Part shown: one piece after another, positions 1-11,617 of the stretch | Position numbering within the stretch: position 1 is the first letter of the stretch | Layout of the letters: the number at the start of each line of letters is the position of its first letter | Origin: Leclercia sp. 29361 | GTDB lineage: Bacteria; Pseudomonadota; Gammaproteobacteria; Enterobacterales; Enterobacteriaceae | Direction of reading: 5' to 3' | DNA: 64,000 nt | NCBI RefSeq assembly: GCF_011290365.1 | Contig: NZ_CP049786.1 | Coordinates: forward strand, 1,860,001 to 1,924,000 | Notes under the pieces: model-generated | Told to the model about the DNA's origin: nothing | The model's database searches: none | Seen by the model: the letters and a program-made list of their open reading frames with translations, nothing else | Made by a program: the position numbers and the translations under genes

Positions 1-659
1 TCGCGCGTGGCGCGAAAGTGATCGGCACCGCGACCAGCGAAAGCGGCGCGCAGGCGATCAGCGAGTACCTGGGTGCGAACGGTAAAGGTCTGATGTTGAA
101 TGTGACCGATCCTGCATCTATCGAATCTGTTCTGGGAAATATTCGCGCAGAATTTGGCGAAGTGGATATTCTGGTCAATAATGCCGGAATCACTCGCGAC
201 AACTTACTGATGCGAATGAAAGATGACGAGTGGAGCGATATTCTCGAAACCAACCTGTCATCTGTGTTCCGTCTGTCAAAAGCGGTAATGCGAGCTATGA
301 TGAAGAAGCGTCATGGGCGTATTATCACTATCGGTTCTGTGGTTGGTACCATGGGAAATGCTGGTCAGGCTAACTACGCTGCGGCGAAAGCAGGTCTGAT
401 CGGTTTCAGTAAGTCGCTGGCACGCGAAGTTGCGTCCCGCGGGATTACTGTAAACGTTGTTGCTCCGGGCTTTATTGAAACGGACATGACGCGTGCGCTG
501 ACCGATGAGCAGCGTGCGGGTACGCTGGCGGCAGTTCCAGCGGGTCGTTTAGGCGACCCTAAAGAAATCGCCAGCGCGGTTGCATTTTTAGCCTCTGACG
601 AAGCGAGTTACATCACTGGTGAAACTCTCCACGTCAATGGCGGGATGTATATGGTTTAA
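1..659 (+). CDS. fabG: 3-oxoacyl-[ACP] reductase FabG (5' end outside window)
   Basis: NADPH-dependent reduction of 3-oxoacyl-ACP in the fatty-acid elongation cycle, cytoplasmic. The window opens inside the gene, reading frame beginning at base 3, so about the first 27 residues, including the TGASRGIG cofactor motif, are missing. What remains is a classical short-chain dehydrogenase: NNAG motif (VDILVNNAGITRD), the active-site Ser region IGSVVGTMG, the YAAAK catalytic Tyr-Lys pair and the C-terminal end HVNGGMYMV, all as in E. coli FabG. It is followed by acpP and fabF in the usual fab cluster order. Identification is secure. Confidence 0.98.
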   Translation, partial: ARGAKVIGTATSESGAQAISEYLGANGKGLMLNVTDPASIESVLGNIRAEFGEVDILVNNAGITRDNLLMRMKDDEWSDILETNLSSVFRLSKAVMRAMMKKRHGRIITIGSVVGTMGNAGQANYAAAKAGLIGFSKSLAREVASRGITVNVVAPGFIETDMTRALTDEQRAGTLAAVPAGRLGDPKEIASAVAFLASDEASYITGETLHVNGGMYMV

Positions 660-813
660 TCACGTTAGAAAATATTTGCGTTATTAGGGCCAATGGCCTC
701 AAAATAACGTAAAATCGTGGTAAGACCTGCCGGGATTTAGTTGCAAATTTTTCAACATTTTATACACTACGAAAACCATCGCGAAAGCGAGTTTTGATAG
801 GAAATTTAAGAGT

Positions 814-1050
814 ATGAGCACTATCGAAGAACGCGTTAAGAAAATTATCGGCGAGCAGCTGGGCGTTAAGCAGGAAGAAGTTGTGAACTCCGCTTCCTTC
901 GTTGAAGACCTGGGCGCAGATTCTCTTGACACCGTTGAGCTGGTAATGGCTCTGGAAGAAGAGTTTGATACTGAGATTCCGGACGAAGAAGCTGAGAAAA
1001 TCACCACCGTTCAGGCTGCCATTGATTACATCAACGGTCACCAGGCGTAA
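814..1050 (+). CDS. acpP: Acyl carrier protein AcpP
   Basis: Small acidic carrier protein of 78 residues that holds the growing acyl chain on 4'-phosphopantetheine. The attachment motif [12 protein letters not shown] is present, with the modified serine at residue 37 counting the Met. The sequence is nearly identical to E. coli AcpP. The ATG follows a purine-rich stretch (TTAAGAG). The 153 bases between fabG and acpP presumably hold the strong acpP promoter. A hairpin with a T-run directly after the stop probably lowers read-through into fabF, which fits the known excess of ACP over the enzymes. Confidence 0.98.
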   Translation: MSTIEERVKKIIGEQLGVKQEEVVNSASFVEDLGADSLDTVELVMALEEEFDTEIPDEEAEKITTVQAAIDYINGHQA

Positions 1051-1054
1051 GTGA

Positions 1055-2383
<1,329 letters not shown>

Positions 2384-2430
2384 GGCTGATTGCCGGGGCG
2401 GATAATTACCTTCCCGGCACATCAATAAAA

Positions 2431-2456
2431 AAGGTCCGCTTGTCGGGCCTTTTTTA
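2431..2456 (+). terminator. Terminator after fabF
   Basis: Stem AAGGTCCG/CGGGCCTT with one T-G pair and loop CTTG, followed by T5. It is 48 bases after the fabF stop. Confidence 0.8.
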
Positions 2457-2525
2457 TTCGGTTTTATTCCCTTGTCCGCGGCCCACCTTCCTGCCAGACT
2501 ATTCGACCATTCATAAGGAGCCATC

Positions 2526-3335
2526 ATGTTCTTGATCAATGGCATACCGCAGGAAACGCTCCCGGCGAGCGACAGGGCTATTCAGTTTGGTGACGGCTGC
2601 TTCACAACGGCACGCATTGTGGCGGGCCAGGTCTGTCTGCTGGATGCTCACCTGCAACGCTTGCAGCAAGCCTGTGAAAAACTGCTCATCCCCTTTGTTG
2701 AGTGGGCAGCGTTACAGCGTGAAATGGTTGAGCTCGCCCGCGGGAACGAGCGTGGCGTGCTGAAGGTCATTATCAGCCGGGGAAGCGGCGGCAGAGGATA
2801 CAGCGCGGCGAACTGCCTGCATCCGACACGACTTCTCTCAGTATCGGCCTGGCCCGTCCATTATGATGGCTGGCGTCGTGAGGGCATCACCCTTGCATTA
2901 AGCCCGGTGCGGCTGGGGCGTAACCCGCAGCTGGCCGGGATCAAGCATCTTAACCGGCTTGAACAGGTGCTGATCCGTACCCATCTTGAACAGACCGATG
3001 CCGACGAGGCGCTGGTTCTTGACAGCGAAGGGTTCATTACGGAATGCTGTGCGGCGAATTTATTCTGGCGTCAGGGGAAGGACGTTTTTACCCCCCGGCT
3101 GGATCAGGCTGGCGTCAACGGCCTGATGCGCCAGTTTTGCCTCCAGCAACTGGCACACTCCGGGTATCGCATTGTCGACGTGCATGCCCGCGAGGCCGCG
3201 CTGGCTGAGGCCGACGAGATGGTGGTCTGCAATGCGCTGATGCCCGTCGTGCCGGTTCGTCAGTATGGTTCTCAACGTTTTTCATCGCGTGAGTTGTACG
3301 CATTTTTAGCCCCTCTGTGTGAGCAAACCAGATAG
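2526..3335 (+). CDS. pabC: Aminodeoxychorismate lyase PabC
   Basis: PLP enzyme of fold type IV that converts 4-amino-4-deoxychorismate to p-aminobenzoate and pyruvate in folate synthesis. 269 residues. The PLP lysine is K140 in [11 protein letters not shown], and [11 protein letters not shown] near residue 180 is the usual family motif. ATG preceded by AAGGAG. The mltG gene begins two bases after its stop, so pabC, mltG, tmk, holB and ycfH read as one operon, as in E. coli. Confidence 0.96.
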   Translation: MFLINGIPQETLPASDRAIQFGDGCFTTARIVAGQVCLLDAHLQRLQQACEKLLIPFVEWAALQREMVELARGNERGVLKVIISRGSGGRGYSAANCLHPTRLLSVSAWPVHYDGWRREGITLALSPVRLGRNPQLAGIKHLNRLEQVLIRTHLEQTDADEALVLDSEGFITECCAANLFWRQGKDVFTPRLDQAGVNGLMRQFCLQQLAHSGYRIVDVHAREAALAEADEMVVCNALMPVVPVRQYGSQRFSSRELYAFLAPLCEQTR

Positions 3336-3337
3336 TC

Positions 3338-4360
3338 ATGAAGAAAATGTTGCGCTTTATTCTCCTCATCCTTGTCGTGCTGGGCATTGCCGCTGGTGTG
3401 GGGATGTGGAAGGTTCGCCAGCTGGCGAGCAGTCAAATTCTGATCGCTGAAGAGACGATCTTTACTCTGAAACCGGGCACCGGACGACTGGCGCTGGGCG
3501 AGCAGCTGTATAGCGAGAAGGTGATTAACCGTCCGCGCGTGTTCCAGTGGTTATTACGCGTGCAGCCGGAGCTGTCCCATTTCAAAGCCGGGACATACCG
3601 CTTTACGCCGGGGATGACCGTCAAAGAGATGCTGGAGCTGCTTGAGAGCGGCAAAGAGGCGCAATTCCCGCTGCGTTTCGTGGAAGGGATGCGCCTGAGC
3701 GACTACCTGAAACAGCTGCGCGATGCCCCTTACATCAAGCACACCCTGAAAGACGACAGCTATGCCACCGTCGCTCAGGTGCTGAAGTTTGAGCATCCCG
3801 AGTGGGTAGAGGGCTGGTTCTGGCCGGATACCTGGATGTACACCGCAGGCACCACCGATGTGGCACTGCTCCAGCGCGCGCATAAAAAAATGGTCGAAGC
3901 AGTGGATAAAGCCTGGGAAGGGCGGATGGAAAACCTGCCGTATAAAGATCAAAACCAGTTCCTCACCATGGCCTCGATCGTTGAGAAAGAGACGGCGGTG
4001 GCGAGTGAGCGGGATCAGGTTGCCTCGGTATTTATCAATCGCCTGCGCATCGGTATGCGTCTGCAGACCGACCCGACGGTGATTTACGGTATGGGTGAGA
4101 ATTACAAGGGCAAGATTTCACGTAAAGACCTGGAAACCCCAACCGATTATAATACCTATGTCATTAGCGGCTTACCCCCGGGGCCAATTGCCACGCCGGG
4201 TCAGGCATCGCTGAATGCCGCCGCGCATCCGGCAAAAACGCCGTATCTCTATTTCGTCGCCGACGGAAAGGGGGGACATACTTTTAACACCAATCTTGCC
4301 AGTCATAATCGTTCGGTCCAGGACTATCTGAAGGCACTTAAGGAAAAAAATGCGCAGTAA
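3338..4360 (+). CDS. mltG: Endolytic murein transglycosylase MltG (YceG)
   Basis: Inner-membrane lytic transglycosylase that cuts nascent glycan strands and limits their length. 340 residues: short cytoplasmic N-terminus, one membrane segment (about 5-24, [18 protein letters not shown]), a LysM-like part, then the YceG catalytic domain. The family catalytic glutamate lies in [14 protein letters not shown] (E218). The conserved motifs TDPTVIYG and [12 protein letters not shown] are present. The last four codons overlap tmk. Confidence 0.97.
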   Translation: MKKMLRFILLILVVLGIAAGVGMWKVRQLASSQILIAEETIFTLKPGTGRLALGEQLYSEKVINRPRVFQWLLRVQPELSHFKAGTYRFTPGMTVKEMLELLESGKEAQFPLRFVEGMRLSDYLKQLRDAPYIKHTLKDDSYATVAQVLKFEHPEWVEGWFWPDTWMYTAGTTDVALLQRAHKKMVEAVDKAWEGRMENLPYKDQNQFLTMASIVEKETAVASERDQVASVFINRLRIGMRLQTDPTVIYGMGENYKGKISRKDLETPTDYNTYVISGLPPGPIATPGQASLNAAAHPAKTPYLYFVADGKGGHTFNTNLASHNRSVQDYLKALKEKNAQ

Positions 4361-4991
4361 TTACATCGTCATTGAGGGGCTGGAAGGCGCCGGGAAAACG
4401 ACCGCACGTGACGTAGTGGTCGAGACGCTCAAACAGTGTGGCATCGAAGAGATGATCTTCACCCGTGAACCGGGTGGCACCCAGCTGGCTGAAAAACTGC
4501 GCAGCCTGGTTCTGGACATCAAATCGGTCGGGGATGAAGTTATTACCGATAAAGCCGAAGTGATGATGTTCTACGCCGCGCGCGTTCAGCTGGTGGAAAC
4601 CGTAATCAAGCCTGCGCTGGCACGGGGATGCTGGGTGATTGGCGATCGTCACGATCTCTCCACCCAGGCCTATCAGGGCGGTGGACGCGGTATTGACCAG
4701 CAGATGCTCGGCACGCTGCGCGACGCGGTACTGGGTAATTTCCGTCCGAACCTGACGCTCTATCTCGACGTGACACCTGAAGTGGGTTTGAAACGCGCCC
4801 GCGCCCGCGGCGAACTGGATCGTATCGAGCAGGAGTCGCTGGACTTCTTTAATCGCACCCGCGCTCGTTACCTCGAGCTGGCCGCCCAGGACAGTTCAAT
4901 CCGCACCATCGATGCGACCCAGTCGCTGGAAGAGGTGATGAACGACATTCGCACAACGGTCACTGACTGGCTGAAGGAACAACAGGCATGA
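4350..4991 (+). CDS. tmk: Thymidylate kinase Tmk
   Basis: Phosphorylates dTMP to dTDP with ATP. 213 residues with the P-loop GLEGAGKTT at residues 10-18, the DR(H/Y) motif as [17 protein letters not shown], and a C-terminal LID with the [12 protein letters not shown] arginines. It starts 11 bases inside mltG and its stop overlaps the holB start, pointing to translational coupling. Confidence 0.97.
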   Translation: MRSNYIVIEGLEGAGKTTARDVVVETLKQCGIEEMIFTREPGGTQLAEKLRSLVLDIKSVGDEVITDKAEVMMFYAARVQLVETVIKPALARGCWVIGDRHDLSTQAYQGGGRGIDQQMLGTLRDAVLGNFRPNLTLYLDVTPEVGLKRARARGELDRIEQESLDFFNRTRARYLELAAQDSSIRTIDATQSLEEVMNDIRTTVTDWLKEQQA

Positions 4992-5992
4992 AATGGTACC
5001 CATGGTTGCGCCCGCACTTTGAACAGCTGGTGAACAGCTATCAGTCCGGTCGGGGGCATCATGCGTTACTGATCCAGTCGCTGCCGGGCATGGGCGACGA
5101 GGCGCTGATCTATGCCATCACCCGTTTTCTGATGTGCCAGCAGCCCCAGGGGCATAAGAGCTGCGGCCAGTGCCGCAGCTGTCAGCTGATGCAGGCGGAA
5201 ACGCACCCGGATTATTACGCGCTGGAGCCGGAGAAGGGCAAGACCACGCTGGGCATCGATGCGGTGCGCGCGGTCAGTGAAAAGCTCTACGAACGCGCCC
5301 GACTTGGCGGGGCGAAAGTCGTCTGGCTGAAGGATGCCGCCCAGCTTACCGAGGCGGCGGCCAACGCGCTGTTAAAGACCCTCGAAGAGCCGCCGGAAAA
5401 TACCTGGTTCCTGATGGCCTGCCGTGAACCTGGACGACTGCTGGCGACCCTGCGTAGCCGCTGTCGCCTGCATCTTCTCAGCGTGCCGCAGGAAGCCTGG
5501 GCTATCAGCTGGCTTGCGCGGGAAGTGACAACGTCACAAGAGGCGGCGCTAACCGCGCTGCGGCTGTGCGGCGGGGCACCTGCTGCGGCGCTGGCCCTGT
5601 TGCAGCCCAACGTCCAGACGCAACGGCAACAACTCTGTCAGGCCCTCGGCGCGGTACCGGACAGCGGGGACTGGCTGAGCCTACTGCCGATCCTGAACCA
5701 TGAGCAGGCTCCGGATCGCCTGCACTGGCTGGCGGCTCTGCTGCTGGATGCCCTTAAAATTCAGCAGGGAGCAACTCTGCTTACTAATGCCGATGCCTGG
5801 CCGCTCGTCAGTAGCCTGGCGCAGCGCCTGCCGGGTGTTGCATTGCGGGCTATTCTTCATGATGTCTGCCAGTGCCGTGAACAACTACTCAGCGTGACGG
5901 GGCTGAATCGGGAGCTTGTCCTGACCGACCTGTTACTCACTATCGAGCATTACCTGCAACCGGGCACGACGCTGCCTGTATCCCCTCTCTGA
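4988..5992 (+). CDS. holB: DNA polymerase III delta' subunit HolB
   Basis: Clamp-loader subunit of the replicative polymerase. 334 residues with the AAA+ fold. A zinc-binding cluster of cysteines is seen at about residues 50-65 ([18 protein letters not shown]). The conserved [15 protein letters not shown] segment and the SRC motif ([10 protein letters not shown]) follow. The ATG overlaps the tmk stop (ATGA). Confidence 0.97.
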   Translation: MKWYPWLRPHFEQLVNSYQSGRGHHALLIQSLPGMGDEALIYAITRFLMCQQPQGHKSCGQCRSCQLMQAETHPDYYALEPEKGKTTLGIDAVRAVSEKLYERARLGGAKVVWLKDAAQLTEAAANALLKTLEEPPENTWFLMACREPGRLLATLRSRCRLHLLSVPQEAWAISWLAREVTTSQEAALTALRLCGGAPAAALALLQPNVQTQRQQLCQALGAVPDSGDWLSLLPILNHEQAPDRLHWLAALLLDALKIQQGATLLTNADAWPLVSSLAQRLPGVALRAILHDVCQCREQLLSVTGLNRELVLTDLLLTIEHYLQPGTTLPVSPL

Positions 5993-6002
5993 GAGACACA
6001 TT

Positions 6003-6797
6003 ATGTTTTTAGTCGACTCACACTGCCATCTTGATGGCCTGGATTATCAATCCCTGCATAAAAACGTTGATGACGTGCTGGCGAAAGCCGCCGCCCGCGA
6101 TGTGAAATTTTGTCTGGCGGTCGCCACGACGTTACCTGGTTACAAATCCATGCGCGAGCTGGTGGGCGTGCGCGACAACGTGGTCTTCTCCTGCGGCGTG
6201 CATCCTCTGAATCAGGATGAGGCGTACGATGTTGAAGATCTGCGCCGTCTGGCGGCGGAAGAGGGCGTGGTGGCGATGGGTGAAACCGGGCTGGATTATT
6301 TCTACACCCCGGAAACCAAAGCCCGCCAGCAGGAATCGTTCCGCGACCATATCCGCATTGGCCGGGAGCTGAACAAACCGGTCATTGTCCACACCCGCGA
6401 CGCGCGCGCCGATACGCTGGCGATCCTGTACGAAGAAAAGGTGACGGATTGCGGCGGCGTACTACACTGTTTCACTGAAGACAGAGAAACAGCGGGTAAG
6501 CTGCTGGATTTGGGTTTTTATATCTCGTTTTCCGGGATCGTGACGTTCCGTAACGCCGAGCAGCTTCGTGATGCTGCGCGCTACGTGCCGCTCGATCGCA
6601 TGCTGGTGGAAACAGATTCCCCTTATCTGGCTCCGGTACCGCATCGCGGCAAAGAGAACCAACCCGCGATGACACGGGACGTGGCCGAGTATATGGCCGT
6701 TTTGAAAGGCGTCGAGGTTGAAGAACTGGCACGCATTACCACTGATAACTTTGCCAGCCTGTTTCATATCGATCCCTCCCGCCTGCAATCTGCCTGA
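6003..6797 (+). CDS. ycfH: TatD-family metal-dependent hydrolase YcfH
   Basis: Metal-dependent hydrolase of the TatD family, for which a DNase or D-aminoacyl-tRNA deacylase role has been proposed. The true substrate is unsettled. 264 residues. The metal ligands HCHLD (near residue 7), the E in AMGETGLDYFY, HTRDA, HCFTED and ETDSPYLAP are all present. Ten bases separate it from holB, so it is the last gene of this operon. Confidence 0.93.
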   Translation: MFLVDSHCHLDGLDYQSLHKNVDDVLAKAAARDVKFCLAVATTLPGYKSMRELVGVRDNVVFSCGVHPLNQDEAYDVEDLRRLAAEEGVVAMGETGLDYFYTPETKARQQESFRDHIRIGRELNKPVIVHTRDARADTLAILYEEKVTDCGGVLHCFTEDRETAGKLLDLGFYISFSGIVTFRNAEQLRDAARYVPLDRMLVETDSPYLAPVPHRGKENQPAMTRDVAEYMAVLKGVEVEELARITTDNFASLFHIDPSRLQSA

Positions 6798-6846
6798 TTA
6801 ATCTATTTTTTTATGGCTCGTAATTAATAGCCAAAACGAGTAAAGT

Positions 6847-6870
6847 TCACCGCCCATGTGGGGGCGGTGA
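6847..6870 (+). terminator. Hairpin after ycfH (weak terminator)
   Basis: GC-rich stem TCACCGCCC/GGGCGGTGA with a short loop about 50 bases after ycfH. There is no clear T-run, only AGAGCTTTCT, so it may act as an mRNA end-stabiliser rather than an efficient terminator. Confidence 0.45.
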
Positions 6871-6941
6871 AGAGCTTTCTGGAAACATTTGGCAATTAAT
6901 TTTGTAAAAATCTGAAAGTTTTTCAGCTACCCTGCGCTGAA

Positions 6942-6999
6942 ACGTGATAGCCGTCAAACAAAGATACGCGGATTTATTTTACTCTGTGTAATAAATAAA
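6942..6999 (+). promoter_or_regulatory. ptsG control region: CRP-like site and Mlc operator
   Basis: The inverted repeat TTTATT...AATAAA at 6973-6999 matches the Mlc operator of E. coli ptsG. A CRP-like half-site ACGTGATAGCCGTCAAAC lies just upstream at about 6942-6959. Seen: the palindrome and its position. Known: glucose relieves Mlc repression and cAMP-CRP activates ptsG in E. coli. The same control is inferred here. Confidence 0.7.
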
Positions 7000-7066
7000 G
7001 GGCGCTTAGATGTCCTGTCCACGGCACGGTTCTCCCCCCGGGCCAATGCGTGAAAACGTAAAAAAA

Positions 7067-7086
7067 GCACAAATACTCAGGAGCAC
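7067..7086 (+). promoter_or_regulatory. SgrS pairing site over the ptsG ribosome binding site
   Basis: The leader contains CACAAATACTCAGGAGCACT directly before the ptsG ATG, almost the same as the E. coli site where the small RNA SgrS pairs and blocks translation during sugar-phosphate stress. Only the target is in the window; sgrS itself is not. Confidence 0.65.
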
Positions 7087-7094
7087 TCTCAATT

Positions 7095-8528
7095 ATGTTT
7101 AAGAATGCATTTGCTAACCTGCAGAAGGTCGGTAAATCGCTGATGCTGCCGGTATCCGTACTGCCTATCGCAGGTATCCTGCTGGGCGTCGGTTCTGCAA
7201 ACTTCAGCTGGCTGCCAGCCGTAGTTTCTCATGTGATGGCCGAAGCAGGCGGTTCTGTTTTTGCTAATATGCCACTGATCTTCGCCATCGGCGTTGCGCT
7301 TGGCTTCACCAATAACGACGGCGTATCTGCGCTGGCCGCTGTAGTTGCATACGGCATCATGGTTAAGACCATGGCTGTGGTTGCACCTCTGGTTCTGCAC
7401 TTGCCACCTGAAGAGATCGCGTCAAAACACCTGGCTGACACCGGTGTTCTGGGCGGTATTATCTCGGGTGCTATTGCGGCATATATGTTTAACCGCTTCT
7501 ATCGCATCAAGCTGCCTGAGTACCTGGGCTTCTTTGCAGGCAAGCGTTTCGTTCCAATCATCTCTGGTCTGGCGGCGATCTTCACTGGTGTGATCCTCTC
7601 CTTCATTTGGCCACCGATTGGTTCCGCAATCCAGACCTTCTCCCAGTGGGCTGCGTACCAGAACCCGGTTGTGGCGTTCGGTATCTACGGCTTCATTGAG
7701 CGTTGCCTGGTGCCATTTGGTCTGCACCACATCTGGAACGTTCCTTTCCAGATGCAGATCGGCGAATACACCAACGCAGCAGGTCAGGTCTTCCACGGCG
7801 ACATCCCTCGCTACATGGCAGGCGACCCAACTGCAGGCAAACTGTCTGGCGGCTTCCTGTTCAAAATGTACGGCCTGCCGGCTGCTGCGATTGCAATCTG
7901 GCACTCTGCTAAACCAGAGAACCGTGCAAAAGTGGGCGGTATCATGATCTCCGCCGCGCTGACCTCGTTCCTGACCGGTATCACCGAGCCGATCGAGTTC
8001 TCCTTCATGTTCGTTGCGCCGATCCTGTACATCATCCACGCGGTGCTGGCTGGCCTGGCGTTCCCAATCTGTATCCTGCTGGGTATGCGTGACGGTACCT
8101 CCTTCTCGCACGGTCTGATCGACTTTATCGTTCTGTCCGGTAACAGCAGCAAACTGTGGCTGTTCCCAATCGTGGGTGCGTGCTACGCGGTGGCGTACTA
8201 CACCATCTTCCGCGTGCTGATCAAAGCACTGGACCTGAAAACACCAGGTCGTGAAGATGCATCTGACGACGTTAAAGCGACCGGCACCAGCGAAATGGCT
8301 CCGGCACTGGTTGCAGCGTTCGGCGGTAAAGAGAACATCACTAACCTGGACGCGTGTATCACTCGTCTGCGTGTGAGCGTTGCTGATATCGCGAAAGTTG
8401 ACCAGCCGGGTCTGAAAAAACTGGGCGCAGCGGGCGTAGTTGTTGCAGGTTCCGGTGTACAGGCTATCTTCGGTACTAAATCCGATAACCTGAAAACCGA
8501 AATGGATGAGTACATCCGCAGCAACTAA
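7095..8528 (+). CDS. ptsG: PTS glucose-specific EIICB component PtsG
   Basis: Inner-membrane glucose transporter that phosphorylates its substrate during uptake. 477 residues, the E. coli length. The IIC channel domain fills about residues 1-390 with many hydrophobic helices and the conserved GITEPIEF motif. A linker leads to the IIB domain, where the phosphocysteine lies in [13 protein letters not shown] (about C421). SD sequence CAGGAG. It is monocistronic, with a terminator right after. Confidence 0.98.
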   Translation: MFKNAFANLQKVGKSLMLPVSVLPIAGILLGVGSANFSWLPAVVSHVMAEAGGSVFANMPLIFAIGVALGFTNNDGVSALAAVVAYGIMVKTMAVVAPLVLHLPPEEIASKHLADTGVLGGIISGAIAAYMFNRFYRIKLPEYLGFFAGKRFVPIISGLAAIFTGVILSFIWPPIGSAIQTFSQWAAYQNPVVAFGIYGFIERCLVPFGLHHIWNVPFQMQIGEYTNAAGQVFHGDIPRYMAGDPTAGKLSGGFLFKMYGLPAAAIAIWHSAKPENRAKVGGIMISAALTSFLTGITEPIEFSFMFVAPILYIIHAVLAGLAFPICILLGMRDGTSFSHGLIDFIVLSGNSSKLWLFPIVGACYAVAYYTIFRVLIKALDLKTPGREDASDDVKATGTSEMAPALVAAFGGKENITNLDACITRLRVSVADIAKVDQPGLKKLGAAGVVVAGSGVQAIFGTKSDNLKTEMDEYIRSN

Positions 8529-8548
8529 GTTGTGACCTGGGGAGACTA

Positions 8549-8574
8549 AGGCAGCCGAATGGCTGCCTTTTTTA
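8549..8574 (+). terminator. ptsG terminator
   Basis: Stem AGGCAGCC/GGCTGCCT with loop GAAT and a T6 run, 21 bases after ptsG. Confidence 0.85.
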
Positions 8575-8594
8575 TTGCCTGTGGTTGGGGAAAT

Positions 8595-8669
8595 GCCGGG
8601 TGGCGGCTGCGCCTTACCCGGCCTACAAAAGCTCCGACCGTAGGCCGGGTAAGCGTAGCGCCACCCGGC
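8595..8669. repeat. BIME: two inverted REP elements
   Basis: Two REP-type palindromes, GCCGGGTGGCGG... (8595-8622) and GCCGGGTAAGCG... (8644-8669), face each other between the convergent genes ptsG and fhuE. Typical enterobacterial extragenic repeat. Confidence 0.85.
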
Positions 8670-8671
8670 AC

Positions 8672-8697
8672 AAAAAAGGGAGCCATTTGGCTCCCTT
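8672..8697 (-). terminator. fhuE terminator
   Basis: Read on the minus strand: stem AAGGGAGCC/GGCTCCCTT, loop AAAT, then a T-run. It lies 18 bases after the fhuE stop. Confidence 0.8.
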
Positions 8698-8714
8698 AGA
8701 CGTCTGATGATTTA

Positions 8715-10907
8715 TCAGAACTGATAGCTTGCGGTCAGGCTCACGTTACGCGGTTCGCCATACACAATTTCGCCTTCAACGTTGGTGTCGTAGGTCTTAT
8801 CGAAGAGGTTATTCAGATTACCCTGCAGGGAGAAGTTCTTCGTGACCTGGTAACGAGTGAAGAGATCCACCAGCGCGTAGCTGCCCTGCGATGCACGCCA
8901 GGTACCGTAAGGCGTGTCCTGGTAGGTGTAGACGCTGTTCTGCCAGTTAACCCCACCGCCAACGGTCAGCTCAGGCATTGCCGGCAGACGGTAGCTGGTA
9001 AACAGTTTTACGGTAGTGCGCGGCAGCTGCGGGTTTACCGCCTTGCCGTTGTTATCTTCCGCAACATAACGCGTTGCACCAAAGGTCATCTGCCAGTTAT
9101 CCGTCAGCGCGCCGTTGATTTCAAACTCAACGCCTTTACTCACGGTACCGTCTACGCTCTCGTAAGCCACATCCGTGGAGCCCTGAATGGTCCGGCCGGT
9201 GCTTTGTCCCAGATTATCCTGCTCAATGCGGAACACGGACAGCGTGGTGGTCAGACGGCTGTTCATCCAGTCGGATTTCAGACCCGCTTCGTAGTTATTC
9301 CCGGTGATCGGATCAAGATATTTTCCCGAGCTGTCGCGGTAGTTCTGCGGCTGGAAGATTGAGGTATAGCTGGCGTAGGCAGACCAGTTGTCATTGATGT
9401 CGTAAACCAGACCCGCATAAGGCGTGGTGTGGTTTTTCTCCATGTCATTGGTCAGGGTGTCAACGCTCCAGTTGGTATAACGGGCGCCAAGGATCAAATG
9501 CAAAGGATCGGCCAGTGAAATGCGCGTCGCGGCGTACAGCGATTTCATATTGGTGGTGTCATCCTGAGCCAGCGACTGCGATCCCCAGTTGGTTTCCGGG
9601 AAGTAACCGTTATAGTCGTAGAAGCTACCGAACTCATCCGGGTAGACGTTAGCCCATGAGTTGGTGTAACGGTTGGTCTGACGACTGAAGCTGCCGCCAA
9701 TCATCATGGTGTGCTGGCGGCCCAGCAGCTCGTAACCCCCATCAGCAAACAGGTCTACCGCATCGACTTTACGTTTGCCGCTGTTCCAGCCGGTGCCGCC
9801 AATGTAATCAAAGCCTGCACCATAGTTCGAATAAGGGCCTTCCAGCATGCCGGTGCTCTTATTCACAAAGGCATCGATATACATCGCTTTGCTGTCGAAT
9901 TTCGCTTCAGTATGGGTCGCATTCAGAGTGGCCTGCCAGTCGTCGGCAAAGCGCTGCTTCAGGGTGAAGAAGACCTTATTGAACTCTTTGTCGTTGTAAG
10001 CCCAGTCTGGAGACGTGCTGTGCGCACGATCGTAATGTTTGGTGCTGCCATCGGTGTTCCAGCGCGGCAAACCACCCCAGGTCTGGTTATTGATGTCGAT
10101 ACGCTGATATTCGTAACCAGCGGACAGCGAGGTGCTGGTGCCCAGGTCGGCGTCCAGAATACCGGAGAAGAAGGTGCGCTTCTGATTGTAGTTATCGAGC
10201 CAGGAGTCGCTATCCTGATAACCCGCCACGATGCGGCTGCGCAGATTGCCATCTTCCGTCAGCGGGCTTTGCATATCCATGACGTAACGTTGTTTGTTCC
10301 ATCTGCCATATTCTGCCGACAGATTGGCTTTGAATTCGCGGCTGGTGGCATGCTTACGCACCATATTGATGGCTGCGGATGGGTTGCCTGTGCCGGTCAT
10401 CAGACCGTTGGCGCCGCGTACCACTTCCACCCGCTCAAACAGTGCGGTGTCAGACTGAGAATCACCCAGATTCCAGCGTGATTCGAAATAGGTCGGGATG
10501 CCGTCAACCATGTAGTTGTCGATTTCGAACCCACGGGAGTAAAAGTTGCTGCGATCGGAGTCCGTGGTGCTTTTGCTGATCCCCATCGTGTTATCCATCA
10601 CGTCGCCCAGGGTCTGCAGCTGTTGGTCTTCCATGCGTTGTTCGCTGACGATCGTGACCGACTGCGGAATATCACGCTGCACCATCTGCATTTTGGTGCC
10701 CACGGTGGTGGTTTTTACGCTGTAGTCCTGGCTTTCGTCAGCGGTACCCGACGGCGTGGAACCGTCAACAATAACGGTCTCTTCAGCCGGCGCGGCAAAA
10801 CTGGCGACAGGAGTCAACGCGAAAGCAATACAGGCTGCCAGCAGCGAGGGTTTAGCGACAGGCTGGCGTTGCCCGTCCCTGGTATAATTCATGAAAGACA
10901 TCAACAA
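8715..10907 (-). CDS. fhuE: TonB-dependent ferric coprogen/rhodotorulic acid receptor FhuE
   Basis: Outer-membrane TonB-dependent receptor for ferric coprogen and related hydroxamate siderophores. 730 residues against 729 in E. coli. There is an N-terminal signal peptide ending near SFAAPAEE, a TonB box EETVIVDG, a plug domain (about 55-165, DIPQSVTIV...RVEVVRGANGLMTGTGNPSAAINMVRK) and a 22-strand barrel ending in the C-terminal aromatic signature YQF. The start is the ATG of MLMSFMNYTRD; a later Met is possible. It is transcribed away from hinT with its own upstream region. Confidence 0.95.
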   Translation of the reverse strand: MLMSFMNYTRDGQRQPVAKPSLLAACIAFALTPVASFAAPAEETVIVDGSTPSGTADESQDYSVKTTTVGTKMQMVQRDIPQSVTIVSEQRMEDQQLQTLGDVMDNTMGISKSTTDSDRSNFYSRGFEIDNYMVDGIPTYFESRWNLGDSQSDTALFERVEVVRGANGLMTGTGNPSAAINMVRKHATSREFKANLSAEYGRWNKQRYVMDMQSPLTEDGNLRSRIVAGYQDSDSWLDNYNQKRTFFSGILDADLGTSTSLSAGYEYQRIDINNQTWGGLPRWNTDGSTKHYDRAHSTSPDWAYNDKEFNKVFFTLKQRFADDWQATLNATHTEAKFDSKAMYIDAFVNKSTGMLEGPYSNYGAGFDYIGGTGWNSGKRKVDAVDLFADGGYELLGRQHTMMIGGSFSRQTNRYTNSWANVYPDEFGSFYDYNGYFPETNWGSQSLAQDDTTNMKSLYAATRISLADPLHLILGARYTNWSVDTLTNDMEKNHTTPYAGLVYDINDNWSAYASYTSIFQPQNYRDSSGKYLDPITGNNYEAGLKSDWMNSRLTTTLSVFRIEQDNLGQSTGRTIQGSTDVAYESVDGTVSKGVEFEINGALTDNWQMTFGATRYVAEDNNGKAVNPQLPRTTVKLFTSYRLPAMPELTVGGGVNWQNSVYTYQDTPYGTWRASQGSYALVDLFTRYQVTKNFSLQGNLNNLFDKTYDTNVEGEIVYGEPRNVSLTASYQF

Positions 10908-11256
10908 ACCTTTCTGAGTGAAGTGTGAATGTGATGCCCCAGATCCGTAAGCACAGTCTGAGGTCGTTTTCTATGTATAAAATGCGCATGTAAATGCAAA
11001 TGCGAAATATACGCATTGTGATTAAACCTGTAAACAGACGTTTCAGGCGTATCTGAAATTATGTTTTAAGATTTAAGGGGAGGGCGCGACGAGCAGCAGC
11101 GTATAAATTGCGCTATAAGGAAAGAATTCGAGGGATAAGGTTGAAAGGATTAGAGAAAGTCGCTCATACTCTTGAGTCGTGTCACATAATATTGCGCCTG
11201 CGCCGAGGGTGTTGTCTCCGGGCACGTCGCCAGATTAAATGAACAAGGAAAATCTC
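10908..11256. promoter_or_regulatory. Divergent fhuE/hinT intergenic region with possible Fur-like dyad
   Basis: 349 bases without a gene. An AT-rich stretch contains the dyad AATGCG...CGCATT (10999-11017), which may be a diverged Fur-type operator for fhuE. Its match to the Fur consensus is poor, so this is a weak inference. The remainder should carry the two divergent promoters. No other feature was seen. Confidence 0.35.
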
Positions 11257-11616
11257 ATGGCTGAAGAAACCATTTTCAGTAAAATTATCCGTCGCGAGAT
11301 CCCGGCGGATATCGTCTATCAGGATGAACTGGTTACCGCTTTTCGCGATATTTCTCCCCAGGCACCCACCCACATCCTCATTATTCCTAATATTCTGATT
11401 CCGACGGTAAATGACGTGAAAACTGAGCATGAACTGGCTTTAGGCCGTATGCTGACAGTAGCCGCGAAAATTGCTGAGCAGGAAGGCGTGGCAGAAGACG
11501 GTTATCGTTTGATCATGAACTGCAACCGCCACGGTGGTCAGGAAGTTTATCATATTCATATGCATCTGCTCGGCGGTCGCCCGCTGGGACCGATGCTGGC
11601 GCATAAAGGTCTTTAA
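11257..11616 (+). CDS. hinT: Purine nucleoside phosphoramidase HinT
   Basis: Histidine-triad hydrolase of adenosine 5'-phosphoramidates, 119 residues as in E. coli. The HIT motif HIHMHLLGG lies near the C-terminus. The chosen ATG (MAEETIFSK) matches the E. coli start and has AAGGA upstream; an in-frame ATG 18 bases earlier is less likely. It begins the group hinT-ycfL-lpoB-thiK-nagZ-ycfP with very short gaps. Confidence 0.97.
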   Translation: MAEETIFSKIIRREIPADIVYQDELVTAFRDISPQAPTHILIIPNILIPTVNDVKTEHELALGRMLTVAAKIAEQEGVAEDGYRLIMNCNRHGGQEVYHIHMHLLGGRPLGPMLAHKGL

Positions 11617-11617
11617 C

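Noticed and set aside
9711..10481. 256-codon plus-strand frame inside fhuE
   Set aside because: Antisense shadow of fhuE; the receptor motifs prove the minus-strand gene.
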